In this document: positions 1 through 9,915 of the stretch, in pieces
Layout: each line of letters begins with the position of its first letter
Numbering within the stretch: position 1 is the stretch's first letter
DNA from: a virus
IMG/VR virus record: IMGVR_UViG_3300010397_000055
Span: 1-47,061 of that record
DNA: 47,061 nt
Strand: one strand, 5' to 3'
The notes under the pieces: model-generated
What the model was told of the DNA's origin: nothing
The model's input: only the letters and a program-made list of their open reading frames with translations
The model's database searches: none
Translations under genes and position numbers: made by a program

Positions 1-123
1 CGGAATCAATCAGGCCGCTGAAGTGGCGGACATGTCTGAGTGCGCGGATGCCCGTAATGTGTGGGCGCCGCGCGGCAAATTGGAGCAGCGTCCTGGCTAC
101 CTGGGACGCTGTGTCTTGCCTGA
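1..123. repeat. Terminal direct repeat, copy 1 (circular contig overlap)
   Basis: These 123 bases are identical to positions 46939-47061. Both copies lie inside the same tail gene in the same frame, so joining the ends restores one uninterrupted reading frame. This is what an assembler leaves when a circular or circularly permuted genome is written as a line. A genuine short direct terminal repeat is the alternative, but lying inside a coding gene makes it less likely. Confidence 0.95.
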
Positions 124-2074
124 AGAGTCGCTGATAAGCGAAGTGGCTGTCGCTCAGGTAGACATCACCAAAGAAGAATCAGTTGGTGTGTTCACCAACA
201 CGAACGATTTGTCGGGGCTCTCCGCGACGGCGCGCTGGCATTTGATTGTGGATGCAGCAAGCGTTGCAAACACATTCCAAATTCTCGGCTGCGGCGTGTC
301 ATTCGCGGCCACCAACATAAACGCGAACGGCGTTTCGATTTTTGTTGAGTACTGGGACGGTGAGGAATGGACGTATCTAGACTCACGTGAGGTTACTAGT
401 TACGTCTCTCGCATCCATCTTGGCGCCACTGCCGGGCATTGCTTTTTCCCCTGGCCGCGTGACCTAACAACATTTGATTCAGCTGTCATAGGTGGGACTA
501 TCACCAGCGCTGTTGCGTTCCGTTTTACCATTGTGCAGGGCCCTGTTGATGCTGAGCTAGACGGGTCTGTACTTGTTGATACGTCAGCGCAGAAGATAGT
601 TCTTCAGTATGCTTACAGCGGTGGGCGTGCTGCCAGCGGTCTTGCTACGGCGGTGAAGTTTAAATCCTCTATCCGTTATCTCTTGAACACGCAGATAAGC
701 GGCGCGGTAACGTTTAACTTAGGTCAGTTGAACGGCATCGTATCGACCTCAGAAGTTATCTCTGGTTCTATCGGGCCGCTGCTACAACCTCCGACCATTG
801 CCGTGGTCCCAGAAACTGAGGAAGCGTTTGTCGCGTCAGGTGGTACTGTAACTAGGCACTTGGCTGTACCCTCCAGCAACATTAGCGCGACTGTTGAGAC
901 GGGTGATTTCGCGGTTGGGCCAAATGCCCCTTACGACAAAAACTACATCGCGCAGCGGTCTGATTTTCCTGCGGCCAAGTTCATCACGTATTTTCAGAAT
1001 CGCATCTGGTACGCGACGGATACGACAGTGGGTTGGGGCGCGGCGCTGCCGTATCACAAGGTGTTTCCGCTTTTGTCAGAAGAATCATTCGCTGATGAAG
1101 ACAACAGCTACATCACGGGACTGTCGAGCCTCGGCGAGAATCTGATCGTCTTTAAAGAACGCAGTATCTGGATGATGGTGTTCGATAGCTTGAACGCTTT
1201 TAGCGAGGCTGTTTTCCGGCGCCGAAAAATTGTCAGCGGGGTCGGTTGTGTAGCGCAGGCCAGCATTCAGAAAATAAATGATGAGCTTGTGTTTCTGTCG
1301 GAGCGCGGTCTGTACGCCTTCAATGGACAATCAATACGAAAGATCACTTTGTCTAAAGGTCAAGACCGTTTGCGCGACTTGTTTGCGAACGGCGTGATTG
1401 ATCGTACGCGCTGCACCGCCGTGGATTGGAAAAAGTATGGTTGCTATCTGCTTGCTTTCAGTCACTCCGCACTTAGCGGCTCTCCCTCCGCGGGCCTTGA
1501 AGGATTTGACGCGTACGCCGTAGTGGACTCAAACGATTTGGTCTTGGTGTGGGACTACGAGCACGACACGTTTTGGCTGTGGGATGACATGCGGGTGCAA
1601 GCGTGGATACCCGTCACTGACGCTAACGGCACCGACCATCTTTATTTTGTAGACCCTTACAGCCGAATCTTCGAACTTGACGCGAGCAACTACGATCACG
1701 GGGCGGCTATCACTTCATACGCGACGACGCAGCGCATGGGATTGAATAGCAACAACACTAAATCGCTTCGCCTGGTCAGCATCACAGCCAACAATACAGC
1801 GAAGTCGTTACTTATTGAGTGTCTCCCCGACGACGCGGTGGAAGCAGCTAACAACGGGACTGGAACTTTGTCGCTCACGGATTTCAACGAGAAAGAATAC
1901 GGCGCTGCTGTTTACGACACTGACATCTACACTGAGGAACGCCGCCGCCAGAATCGTTTGGGCTTCAAACTCAACGGCCAGTATTTTCAAATTAGACTGA
2001 CACACTCAGAGAAGAACAGGCCGTGGGCGCTGTCGTCTCTGCGCGTCGGCTTTGAGGCGTTGGGGATTCGATGA
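2..2074 (+). CDS. Tail nozzle / tail tubular protein B-like (3' part; 5' end at 46895)
   Basis: This is the main part of a gene whose start, ATG at 46895, lies at the other end of the window; the joined protein is about 705 residues. The N-terminus holds a GGINQ...RPGY segment typical of phage tail nozzle or stabilisation proteins (T7 gp12, P22 gp10 types), which bind below the portal and adaptor. A segment near residue 400 (ENLIVFKERSIWMM, then FLSERGLYAFNG) is typical of the beta-propeller core of these proteins. A GTG at 23 gives an open frame within the window but is not the true start. It follows the adaptor and holin-like genes in the circle and overlaps the next gene by ATGA. Confidence 0.75.
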   Translation, partial: GINQAAEVADMSECADARNVWAPRGKLEQRPGYLGRCVLPEESLISEVAVAQVDITKEESVGVFTNTNDLSGLSATARWHLIVDAASVANTFQILGCGVSFAATNINANGVSIFVEYWDGEEWTYLDSREVTSYVSRIHLGATAGHCFFPWPRDLTTFDSAVIGGTITSAVAFRFTIVQGPVDAELDGSVLVDTSAQKIVLQYAYSGGRAASGLATAVKFKSSIRYLLNTQISGAVTFNLGQLNGIVSTSEVISGSIGPLLQPPTIAVVPETEEAFVASGGTVTRHLAVPSSNISATVETGDFAVGPNAPYDKNYIAQRSDFPAAKFITYFQNRIWYATDTTVGWGAALPYHKVFPLLSEESFADEDNSYITGLSSLGENLIVFKERSIWMMVFDSLNAFSEAVFRRRKIVSGVGCVAQASIQKINDELVFLSERGLYAFNGQSIRKITLSKGQDRLRDLFANGVIDRTRCTAVDWKKYGCYLLAFSHSALSGSPSAGLEGFDAYAVVDSNDLVLVWDYEHDTFWLWDDMRVQAWIPVTDANGTDHLYFVDPYSRIFELDASNYDHGAAITSYATTQRMGLNSNNTKSLRLVSITANNTAKSLLIECLPDDAVEAANNGTGTLSLTDFNEKEYGAAVYDTDIYTEERRRQNRLGFKLNGQYFQIRLTHSEKNRPWALSSLRVGFEALGIR

Positions 2075-2694
2075 GTGAATCACCCACACCAGGCGGGCGA
2101 GGACCGCGTCGCGACAAAGACGGCATCGTCAATCAGGACGAAACCGATGCCCTCCGTCGAGGAACGCGGCGCTACGACGGCTGGTATCTGGGGGTGGGTG
2201 ACAACAATTCATTGGGGGTTGCTACAACTGTAGATGTAGCCAACCGCGTTCGTCTTGTTCCGTTGGATTTCTATCCCTTCGGATTTGTACTCAAGCGTGT
2301 TGGGCTTGTTGTTGATGGACCCGTGGCCGCGTCAACTGCACAAGTTGGATTGTATCTCTATCAGAGAGAGCCAAAAGCGCAGTTCATCTTAGTGTCTGGT
2401 AGCTCCATGACCTTGAGCTGTGCTGGCGCCGGGCTGATTCAGGCAACGCTCACGCGCGAAGTGCAAGTAGAACCTTTCACACGTCTCTTCATCGGTTCGG
2501 TGTTTTCGGACGTGAATATTGCTGTCGCAGGCCACGACGTCTCGTCATTTCGGCGCACGCCGATTCTATATATAGATATGCCTTCTACAGCTCTTCCCTC
2601 TTCTCTCCTGCGTTCTGTTCTTACTTCCGACACTTCCGAACCTGTTCCTTACGTAACGTACTCATCTGTCGAAGCTGTTCAAACGGTGGTGTGA
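2071..2694 (+). CDS. Putative virion-associated protein, 207 aa
   Basis: The start ATG overlaps the stop of the nozzle gene (ATGA), so the two are translationally coupled. The first 30 residues are charged and disordered-looking (TPGGRGPRRDKDG), followed by a region rich in alternating hydrophobic residues, consistent with an all-beta domain (VGLYLYQREPKAQFILVSG). No catalytic motif, signal peptide or membrane segment is visible. Its place between nozzle and fibre-like genes suggests a tail accessory or fibre component. I do not recognise the family. Confidence 0.6.
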   Translation: MSESPTPGGRGPRRDKDGIVNQDETDALRRGTRRYDGWYLGVGDNNSLGVATTVDVANRVRLVPLDFYPFGFVLKRVGLVVDGPVAASTAQVGLYLYQREPKAQFILVSGSSMTLSCAGAGLIQATLTREVQVEPFTRLFIGSVFSDVNIAVAGHDVSSFRRTPILYIDMPSTALPSSLLRSVLTSDTSEPVPYVTYSSVEAVQTVV

Positions 2695-2696
2695 CA

Positions 2697-3302
2697 ATGG
2701 CTATCAATTTAGGAATTAGTTATCCAATTTCAGCCGGCACGGTTGTACGTTCTGCGATCAACTCGATTCTTGCGGCCATCGTCTCTAAGTTCAATGCCAA
2801 CATAGACAACAGTGATATCTCTTCCACAGCGAACATCTCGCCGACCAAATTGTCTGCGAGCAACACTGAGTGTTGGGTCACACTTCCCTATCTTGAACGC
2901 GGTACCGTGTGGCCAGCTGTTTCGGCTACTACGCCGTTAGTTGCAGCTGCACTGCCCGGCCAATCTGGTGATGCTAGTTGGGTAGCAACTGATGTGAGTT
3001 GGGTATGTAACGATATTGGTACTGCGGACGCTAGTTTTGATGTTCGATACGGTCACTATGATGGTACAGGCGCTTGGACCAACGATGGCAGTGTTACATT
3101 GGGAGTCGTTCTTACACGCATCGGCGGGGACGGAACTGGTAGTCAAGGTAGGTCCTCAAGACTGAGTGTTAGCATTCCTAACGGCGCCACCGTTACTAGC
3201 CTTGCATTGATGTCTGCCGGTGCGGGAACGGGTGTTGTTTCTGCTGCAACAGGATTTTTGGTAGTCTCGGTCAGACTACGCCGCGTTCTTCAATCGATTT
3301 AA
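2697..3302 (+). CDS. Putative tail fibre or decoration protein, 201 aa
   Basis: The segment NANIDNSDISSTANISPTKLS is a pattern often found near the N-terminus of phage fibres and other exposed structural proteins. The remainder is Ser/Thr/Gly/Ala-rich beta-type sequence ending in VVSVRLRRVLQSI, which resembles the end of the protein encoded at 42358-42777 (SVILVRVEV). I chose the ATG at 2697; a GTG at 2691 forms a GTGA overlap with the previous stop and is equally possible. The call is structural by context, with no defined fold. Confidence 0.55.
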   Translation: MAINLGISYPISAGTVVRSAINSILAAIVSKFNANIDNSDISSTANISPTKLSASNTECWVTLPYLERGTVWPAVSATTPLVAAALPGQSGDASWVATDVSWVCNDIGTADASFDVRYGHYDGTGAWTNDGSVTLGVVLTRIGGDGTGSQGRSSRLSVSIPNGATVTSLALMSAGAGTGVVSAATGFLVVSVRLRRVLQSI

Positions 3303-3314
3303 GAGGTTCTGACT

Positions 3315-4193
3315 ATGCCTGGTTTATTGGACCCTGCTGTCTTAAAAAAACAAGCTGACGACTACGCGGCGTGGCAAGCATCGCAGAAAAATTCCCAGCC
3401 AGCGGCATCACCAACACTAACACCCACTTCGGCGTCCCCGCCCGCAGCTAAACTACCTGCGGTTACACCAGCGGCTCCGCAAAACTCAACCTCATTTGGG
3501 GGAATGAACTTTGCGCCGGGCGGACCAAATTTTGGGGTGAAACCCGATTATACAGCTGTGCAAAAGAGCGCAACTGCATTGGATGCAGGAGGTATCAACC
3601 TCGGTGGACTTAACAGTCCTAAACAAGTTTCAGCGCCTGCCGCGCTATCCAGTAATGGGTATCAAGGACTGAACCTTGGGAACGCAGGCGGTAACGGCCC
3701 AAAACCAAACGGTGGAGTAGTGCCAGGTGTTGGAACGGGTGGACCTCCTCCGCCAATAACTACCGCGCCACCAAAAGTTGAAGGTCAACAGGACATCTCC
3801 TCATTGTGGGCAGATATTCTTAAAGACCACGATGCTGGGAGACAGGGTCTATTCAATCAAGCTAACGCGGACGAAGCCGGTGCCGCACGACGCAACGCTG
3901 AGGTGAATGCTATCTCTGGTGGTGGAGTAGGTGGCGCGTTTGCGGGTGGGAATGCACAAGTTGCTATTGGCGGAATGCAGGCGCGGCAGAAAGCTCTCCA
4001 AGATTTCAACAAGCAAGGTGTTGAGCTGAAGATGGCGCGGCTTGAGCAGCTCATTAAACAAGCTGAGGCTAAGGGTGATCGCGATCTTTCACGCGAGCTG
4101 CAAGCTGAGGCTGACAAGACGGCTATGACTCTGAAGGGCTTGGATGTTCAAGGCGGCACGAACGATATCAATTCGCTAGCTAACGGAGGCTAA
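3315..4193 (+). CDS. Putative internal virion protein, Gly/Pro/Ala-rich, 292 aa
   Basis: A good ribosome-binding site (AGAGG) precedes the ATG. Residues 20-155 are low-complexity and rich in Pro, Ala, Gly and Asn, with repeated FGG/LGG/LGN turns. Residues 165-280 are helical and charged (ALQDFNKQGVELKMARLEQL). It is the first of four consecutive genes ending in a very large internal virion protein, the same order as the ejection-protein cassettes of podoviruses (T7 gp14-15-16, P22 gp7-20-16). I infer an ejected core protein, with no sequence signature that proves it. Confidence 0.55.
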   Translation: MPGLLDPAVLKKQADDYAAWQASQKNSQPAASPTLTPTSASPPAAKLPAVTPAAPQNSTSFGGMNFAPGGPNFGVKPDYTAVQKSATALDAGGINLGGLNSPKQVSAPAALSSNGYQGLNLGNAGGNGPKPNGGVVPGVGTGGPPPPITTAPPKVEGQQDISSLWADILKDHDAGRQGLFNQANADEAGAARRNAEVNAISGGGVGGAFAGGNAQVAIGGMQARQKALQDFNKQGVELKMARLEQLIKQAEAKGDRDLSRELQAEADKTAMTLKGLDVQGGTNDINSLANGG

Positions 4194-4197
4194 TAAA

Positions 4198-4839
4198 ATG
4201 GGAACTTACGATTCCAGCACTTACGGCGGCGGGAATGCTTATTCAGACCAACGTGAATCAGCGCGTTCGCGTTTGTTGGGATTGCTCGATCAACAGCGTC
4301 AAGCTGAAGAAGCTCTCACTGCAAAGCGCAAACAGCAGGCTGGTGAGGCCAACATGGACGCAGCCAGCGAGTGGATGGGGCGTGGCTTGAAGGGCGCCGC
4401 GATGGGCAGTCCTTTCGGACCGATGGGCGCAGCTATCGGTGGCGGCATTGGCGCACTCAGCGGAATTCTTGGTGGAACCCTAGCTCACCACAAAGCGGGT
4501 GAGGGCTGGTTGTCATCTATCGGCGACACGCTGACGGAAAATCCTCTACATGGATTGGATTCAGCACTAGGCAGCCCGCTTGTTGGTGCTGGTATTGCAA
4601 ACTTAGCTGGCGGCGCAAACGGAGGCTCAAGTCGAAACGCTAGCGTGACCGATTATTTGAGACAACCTACAGGAGCTAAAGGTTCCTCAGGTCTTTCTGG
4701 ACCAAGTTATGGGGCTGGACCAAAGTTTGGTGCGGACCAACCATTCAAGTTTAGCAGCGATGCTCCTATGGGTCCGCCAGCACCTAGTCCTACTTCTGAC
4801 ATGATGCCGGATGAGTTCAAGTTCAAGAACTACGGGTGA
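4198..4839 (+). CDS. Putative internal virion protein with glycine-rich amphipathic segment, 213 aa
   Basis: A strong GGAGG site lies nine bases before the ATG. A charged helical N-terminus (residues 10-50) leads into a Gly/Ala-rich segment around residues 60-95 (GAAIGGGIGALSGILGGTLA), which could insert into or cross a membrane. The C-terminal half is Ser/Gly/Pro-rich and looks disordered. Small ejection proteins with such segments form part of the channel that carries DNA across the envelope in podoviruses. The position between two other internal-protein candidates supports this, but the assignment is contextual. Confidence 0.55.
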   Translation: MGTYDSSTYGGGNAYSDQRESARSRLLGLLDQQRQAEEALTAKRKQQAGEANMDAASEWMGRGLKGAAMGSPFGPMGAAIGGGIGALSGILGGTLAHHKAGEGWLSSIGDTLTENPLHGLDSALGSPLVGAGIANLAGGANGGSSRNASVTDYLRQPTGAKGSSGLSGPSYGAGPKFGADQPFKFSSDAPMGPPAPSPTSDMMPDEFKFKNYG

Positions 4840-4845
4840 TGTATA

Positions 4846-5631
4846 ATGCCACCGAACTTACAGAACACTCTTTACTTTCGTCTCCAAGACCAAGAGCGTG
4901 CAAAGGCATTGCAGCAGCGCGAAGGCGAAGCGCAAAACGCAGACATCATTCTCAAGGCGGGAGACCAAGCGGAGCGGCAGCGTCAAGGCGCGTTCGAGCG
5001 GCAGCTTACTCAAGCTGAGCTCCTTGGAAAGCAGGCGGCGCTGGATGGCAAGGAGACGCCTCAGTTCAGCAATGAGAATTTCAATGTCGGAGCGGGGGGT
5101 GCGGCCTCAGAGACACGTGGCCAACTCAGAGCTACTGAGCAAAAGGGCCAGTTGCTGCGAGACATTCAAGCACTGAAGGACAAAGAGGCGGCGCGGCGCG
5201 AGGAGATGCAACAGAACGCGCAGACTGACCGCGCGGGCATTGCAGGGCAATCAGCAATTGACGTCGCTAGGATTAACCAGGGCGGTCTGAGTTATCGCGC
5301 TGAGCATTTCCCGCACGCGGCATCTGCTCCAAAGCCGCCGTCGCCAATGGATCCGAAATGGAATCCATACGCGGCGAAGATGTTGAACTTACGCGCGCAG
5401 CTAAGCGCGAACGCCAAAGTCTGGAATCAGGCGCAGATGGACGCTGCATCAACACAACTGCGGCGCGCCGAGCAAGACGCGATTGGTTACGCCCGAGCTG
5501 CTGGAATGAATGTACCTGATTACCAATCAAGTGAGGATTTGCCGACGCCGGCCGTGCCGGCTCTAGAACCACTACAACATGATACTGAGGCGCCGCCCTC
5601 GGACGATGATTTCGATCAATACTTGAAGTAG
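4846..5631 (+). CDS. Putative internal virion protein, coiled-coil, 261 aa
   Basis: Residues 10-150 are strongly helical and rich in Gln, Glu, Ala and Arg, with heptad-like spacing (DQERAKALQQREGEAQNADI; QALKDKEAARREEMQQNAQT), so a long coiled coil is likely. The C-terminus is Pro/Asp-rich and ends in DDDFDQYLK. There is no enzyme motif. The gene is followed by an AGGAGG site and the giant virion protein. By order it corresponds to the middle member of a three- or four-protein ejection core. Any frame overlap at 4836 is a shadow. Confidence 0.55.
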   Translation: MPPNLQNTLYFRLQDQERAKALQQREGEAQNADIILKAGDQAERQRQGAFERQLTQAELLGKQAALDGKETPQFSNENFNVGAGGAASETRGQLRATEQKGQLLRDIQALKDKEAARREEMQQNAQTDRAGIAGQSAIDVARINQGGLSYRAEHFPHAASAPKPPSPMDPKWNPYAAKMLNLRAQLSANAKVWNQAQMDAASTQLRRAEQDAIGYARAAGMNVPDYQSSEDLPTPAVPALEPLQHDTEAPPSDDDFDQYLK

Positions 5632-5641
5632 GAGGCTAGCA

Positions 5642-8600
5642 ATGCCTGGCCGCCCGTTTGACCCGCTGAGAACTGAGCAAGAGCGCGTCGAACGCGGAGC
5701 ACAGGCGGCCTCTCAAACTGAGGGCTACTCCGAAGGCGACTGGCGTGAACTACAAGCCCGCCAAGTTCAAATGCCTTCGCGCGAGGAGCGCTTACGCTCT
5801 GCGGCTGAGGAAGCAAAGAAAGCACTGCCGGGCGCTTCGGTTGAGGAGCTCCGTGCGCAAGCCAGGAAGAATTACGACACCATTACCCAGCGCTATCAAC
5901 AGCACATCGGCGCTGAGCAGACGGCGCTGAAAGAGGCTGAAAGAGCGGGCGCTGGTTTGCGTGCGAGCGATGTTCGCAAAGACGACGGCAGCCTGCCCAG
6001 TAAGACGGATGACGAGTCCGCACTAGGATGGATTACGCGGCAGCTGCGGCGTTCGGCGCGGGGCGTGGTGGGCGGTGTTGCGGGTGCGCAGCAAGAGCTG
6101 CGTAACATTACTAAGGATGTGCCACTCAGTCAGGGAAGTTTCAAAGAGCCACGCGCAGATGTAACGATACCTGGAGTTGATACTACTGATTTGCTTTTGG
6201 CAGGCGTCCCCGCTGTCGGCTCCGCTTTGATAGCAGGCAGACATCTGCTCACAGATGTTCCTAAGCCTGAGCCCACTAAGATTAGTGTGGGCGCGTCCGA
6301 TGTTGTTGGCACAATGGTGCCACCGCTTGGAACGCTGATGAAGACCGCGCTGGCAGGCGGCAACCCCCGCATGTTTGGCGTGCCTGTCGGTAGTGCTGCA
6401 AGTGAACTGGTGCAGCATCCAAGCAAGCTGGTTGACGTTGCGAAGTCAGCGGGTAAATCGGCGCTCGCGGCATTCAACGATCGCACGCCGCAGACAGAGA
6501 ACGATTTAATCACGCAGCTCGAACACACAAAACAAGACTATATCAAGAAATCGGTCGAACAGGCTAAGCAAGAGATGCAGGGCGCTGACCTCCCTGCAAT
6601 CAAAGCGCGCGCCAAGGAAATCTATAAACAAGCTGTCAGCTCCGACTTGATGACTGTGGACCATCCGAATCTAGCACAGATGGCGGGGGAGTTTTTGCTC
6701 GACCCACTGAACTTTGTCCCCGTGGGTAAAATTGCAAAGGGCACCGGTAAGATCGCAGCGAAAATTCCAGGCGCGGAGAAAGTAATCGCAGGCGCATACA
6801 AGGCGACAGAGGGCTTTCGTCACCTGCCCATCTTTGACCCGCTACGCATGAGTGGAGACCAAGCTGCTAAGGACATCGTCCCTATTGCGGAGTTAGCAGA
6901 GCAAGAGGCGCAGCGCGTTCCGCGAATTGTTGGGCGTTTGAAAGAGGGTCCGCTAGCCATAATACAGAAAGCGACAAAAGATGAAGCAGACAAAGTGTTG
7001 CTCTACGAAGTGGCGACGGGAAAGAAAGATGTTGCTGAACTGCCGTCACATCTCAAAGACGCGTACGAAGCCACAAAGAAACTCGAAGCCAGTCACCGCG
7101 CCCTCCGAAATGCGCTAGGTCTAGCGTCTGAGTTTGATTCACAGGGCATCCTGAAAGCACCTGAGGTGTTGCCCAACTACGTTCCGCGGCGTGTCAAAAA
7201 AGAGATTGAGCAGCAAGGCCTACAAGGTGTTGATGTTCAACCTGAGATGCGCAGCACTCTATCTGTCGCGTCGGCGAAAGCGCGCAAGGCACCTACAGAT
7301 GATCTGTACATCCCCGACGTAGCAAAGCAGTGGGAGGCGGAGCTCCATGATGTAGAGCGTATGGGTACGGCCGCTTTGGAAATCAAACGCACGCGCAAGA
7401 TGCTGGCGGATGAGGGAGCATTGATCGAACTCCCTGTTGCTCGTGGGGCTGGGCGCGAAGAAGCAAAAGCAGAAGCCGCGATAGCAAAATCGATCAAAGA
7501 AGAGGCGTTTGCGACGAAGCATGCAGAGGGCTTGCGCGAACAAGCTATCAAGATGTCGCAAGATGCACAGATGTTGAAGACGGCCTCAGAGGGTCGCGCG
7601 ACTGGAATCACGGATGCGCGTCAAGCCGAGTCCCTAAAAATTGAGGCGCGGCAGCTGGAGAACAAAGCGCAGCTCATGGCGGTCGAAGCGCAAAAGCTAG
7701 ACCGCAAGGCGCTCGAGATAAAGAGCGGGCGGCAGGACCTACTCGGCAAAGCGGCAGTTGCGCAGAAGACGGCAGAGACAGCACGTGCCAGCTACGCCAA
7801 AGCAGAGCAGCTGGGTAAAGAGCTGTCTAACAAGACGGGAGTTGAATGGGTCAAGCTCCAGCCTGAACTGCAAAAGATTGTCTCTGAGAAAACGGGCCGC
7901 CCCCTGATTTCGCAGCAGGGTGACACCCTAACCATACTCCCGAAACCAATCGCGGAGCGGTTTCGAGCGTTGACGCCACTGCTCAGTAAGACGCCCAACG
8001 CTACTGACGAGGCGGTAAAATCGTATGGCAAGCTGATGCAGGCCTACGTCAGGCCGATTCAACGCATCTGGCGCACCGCAAAAACGCTACCCGCGCCTGT
8101 GTTTCATGTGAAGAACGGGTTAGGAGCATTCTCCCTTTCTACTGTTGCGCATGGTCTGAATGCTTTGAATCCGAAATTACAGGGCGCGGCAGCGCTGACC
8201 GCTCTCGAGGCCGCGGGCTTTGGCAGCAAGCGGGCGATGGAGCTGCCGTTTCAATTGCAGTCCGGCAAAGTCATCAAGCTCGGGGACGCGCTGAAGATTG
8301 CTCAGCGCATCGGCATCGTAGACCAGTTTGCTCTCAAGATGGGCTACGACATGACGATGTCAGAGAGCGGCAAGCTGGCAAAGCTAGCTAAGGGCGTTGA
8401 GGACCTCTCATCATTCAACGTCAAAGGCCTACGCAGCATGAGCAAATTGTCGCCCGCGCAGATTGCTCGCGCAACTGACAACTATCAGCACTTGGTAGTT
8501 TTCTTGGGCTTCTTGAAAGGCACGGATAATAGGTCTGTTGCTGAGGCTCTGAAACTTACCTCGGAGTTCAGCGGCAACTACCGACGCCTTGGCGCTGTGG

Positions 8601-9487
8601 AGAAAACATTCATCCGCGAGGCATTCAGTTTCTACAGTTGGTCCCGCTTTATCTTCCCACACATCCTGAAGCAGCTCGTTGTGAACCCGCAGCGCCTCGG
8701 CGCCTACGTAAAAATCCGCGACGCGTTCGAGCGTGAGTACGGCAAGCAAGCGCCTTTCACTTCTGTAGGGGTTGGGCAGCAAATCGGCGCGACCGGTTTT
8801 ACCGCGCCGCCTAGTGCTCAGCCGGCGTGGGCGCAGAAATTTATCAAGACAGGTAAGATGCCAGACATCGGCTCGCACGAATTTGCGATGATGGTGATGG
8901 AGGACCCGTTGAGCATGGGCTTAGCCATCTTGCCGCAGCTCCAGAACATGTTTGACGTGGGGTCCGCGGCTGGCCGCGAACAGATTGTTTCTCAAATCGG
9001 CCCGCTCGCGCAGTTCGCAATGCAGATGGCGACCAAACAAGACATTGATGGCAATCCGACAGGCGAGTTCGCCCACATTTTCCCCGACGCTGGAGAGACG
9101 ACGCAACAGTGGTGGCAACGTGCGAGCAACTCACAGGTCGGTACGTTCGCTGGCAGCTTTACGGACCGCGCTATCACGCCGTGGATGAACCTCTACAAGC
9201 TCTACGCCGACCAAAAAATGCCACGCGAGGCGCTGGATTTACAGCTCCGCTACAAGATTGGGCGCGACTTCATGGGCCTCGACAACCGTGCTATGCAGTT
9301 ACTCGGCAAAGAGGGGCGCTCACTTGGTGGCATGGCGGATACAGGCATCCCGGCGACCACGATTCTACAGAAACCATACTCCAACGCGATGCAGAAAAAA
9401 GAGAAAGCTGTCGAGGCAGTAAAACCGAGAGTGCGGCAGCTCGAGAGACCAGGAAATCTAGACAGCTTAATCTTTAAGGAGCAATGA
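5642..9487 (+). CDS. Large internal virion (ejection) protein, 1281 aa
   Basis: This is the largest gene. A perfect AGGAGG precedes the ATG. The N-terminal 130 residues are a charged helical region, residues 180-260 contain glycine-rich hydrophobic stretches (DLLLAGVPAVGSALIAG), residues 600-740 form a long Glu/Ala/Lys coiled coil, and residues 780-1200 are helical with the segment SFYSWSRFIFPHILKQL. Proteins of this size and make-up after small core genes in podoviruses are packaged in the capsid and ejected with the DNA, as T7 gp16 or P22 gp16. The C-terminal half also resembles polyvalent-protein-associated regions of other large phage proteins. No lytic transglycosylase or peptidase motif was found. 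Confidence 0.7.
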   Translation: MPGRPFDPLRTEQERVERGAQAASQTEGYSEGDWRELQARQVQMPSREERLRSAAEEAKKALPGASVEELRAQARKNYDTITQRYQQHIGAEQTALKEAERAGAGLRASDVRKDDGSLPSKTDDESALGWITRQLRRSARGVVGGVAGAQQELRNITKDVPLSQGSFKEPRADVTIPGVDTTDLLLAGVPAVGSALIAGRHLLTDVPKPEPTKISVGASDVVGTMVPPLGTLMKTALAGGNPRMFGVPVGSAASELVQHPSKLVDVAKSAGKSALAAFNDRTPQTENDLITQLEHTKQDYIKKSVEQAKQEMQGADLPAIKARAKEIYKQAVSSDLMTVDHPNLAQMAGEFLLDPLNFVPVGKIAKGTGKIAAKIPGAEKVIAGAYKATEGFRHLPIFDPLRMSGDQAAKDIVPIAELAEQEAQRVPRIVGRLKEGPLAIIQKATKDEADKVLLYEVATGKKDVAELPSHLKDAYEATKKLEASHRALRNALGLASEFDSQGILKAPEVLPNYVPRRVKKEIEQQGLQGVDVQPEMRSTLSVASAKARKAPTDDLYIPDVAKQWEAELHDVERMGTAALEIKRTRKMLADEGALIELPVARGAGREEAKAEAAIAKSIKEEAFATKHAEGLREQAIKMSQDAQMLKTASEGRATGITDARQAESLKIEARQLENKAQLMAVEAQKLDRKALEIKSGRQDLLGKAAVAQKTAETARASYAKAEQLGKELSNKTGVEWVKLQPELQKIVSEKTGRPLISQQGDTLTILPKPIAERFRALTPLLSKTPNATDEAVKSYGKLMQAYVRPIQRIWRTAKTLPAPVFHVKNGLGAFSLSTVAHGLNALNPKLQGAAALTALEAAGFGSKRAMELPFQLQSGKVIKLGDALKIAQRIGIVDQFALKMGYDMTMSESGKLAKLAKGVEDLSSFNVKGLRSMSKLSPAQIARATDNYQHLVVFLGFLKGTDNRSVAEALKLTSEFSGNYRRLGAVEKTFIREAFSFYSWSRFIFPHILKQLVVNPQRLGAYVKIRDAFEREYGKQAPFTSVGVGQQIGATGFTAPPSAQPAWAQKFIKTGKMPDIGSHEFAMMVMEDPLSMGLAILPQLQNMFDVGSAAGREQIVSQIGPLAQFAMQMATKQDIDGNPTGEFAHIFPDAGETTQQWWQRASNSQVGTFAGSFTDRAITPWMNLYKLYADQKMPREALDLQLRYKIGRDFMGLDNRAMQLLGKEGRSLGGMADTGIPATTILQKPYSNAMQKKEKAVEAVKPRVRQLERPGNLDSLIFKEQ

Positions 9488-9489
9488 AA

Positions 9490-9915
9490 ATGGCATTTCT
9501 TTTTGCGGGCCGTACTGAAACTTACAACCCGGTCGACTTGGGTTTGCTAAGTAAAGCATTGAACGCGACTACAAATTCCAACGGCTTCGGGACGGACGGA
9601 TTCAATCAGCTGACGCTTGAATTCGATGTTGTAAAGCTGACGGCAGGTACGATCACCATCACGTTTGGGCTTCAGCAGCGTGAGCAAGGTAGTACTGTTT
9701 GGAAGACTCAACAGATTGTCTCTTCAAGTGCAGCTGGCGTCGATTCTCTAAGCGACCATACGTATTCGTATGCCATCACGGCGGGCGCCGCGACCTACGG
9801 ATTTGCCATCGACATTCCTATCAACACAGGTGAGATGCGCGTTCAAAGTTTGACCGCTAGCGGCGCTGGCGCGACCGATCTCGTAAGTGTCGCTGCGCGG
9901 ATTGGAGTGGTCTGA
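9490..9915 (+). CDS. Putative virion decoration or fibre-associated protein, 141 aa
   Basis: AAGGAG lies eight bases before the ATG at 9490; an earlier ATG at 9484 overlaps the previous stop but is too close to that site. The protein is all-beta in appearance (LTLEFDVVKLTAGTITITFG) and Thr/Ala/Gly-rich, like the small beta proteins encoded at 42358-44516. It lies between the giant internal protein and two fibre-like genes. Role in the virion surface is inferred; the family is not recognised. Confidence 0.55.
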   Translation: MAFLFAGRTETYNPVDLGLLSKALNATTNSNGFGTDGFNQLTLEFDVVKLTAGTITITFGLQQREQGSTVWKTQQIVSSSAAGVDSLSDHTYSYAITAGAATYGFAIDIPINTGEMRVQSLTASGAGATDLVSVAARIGVV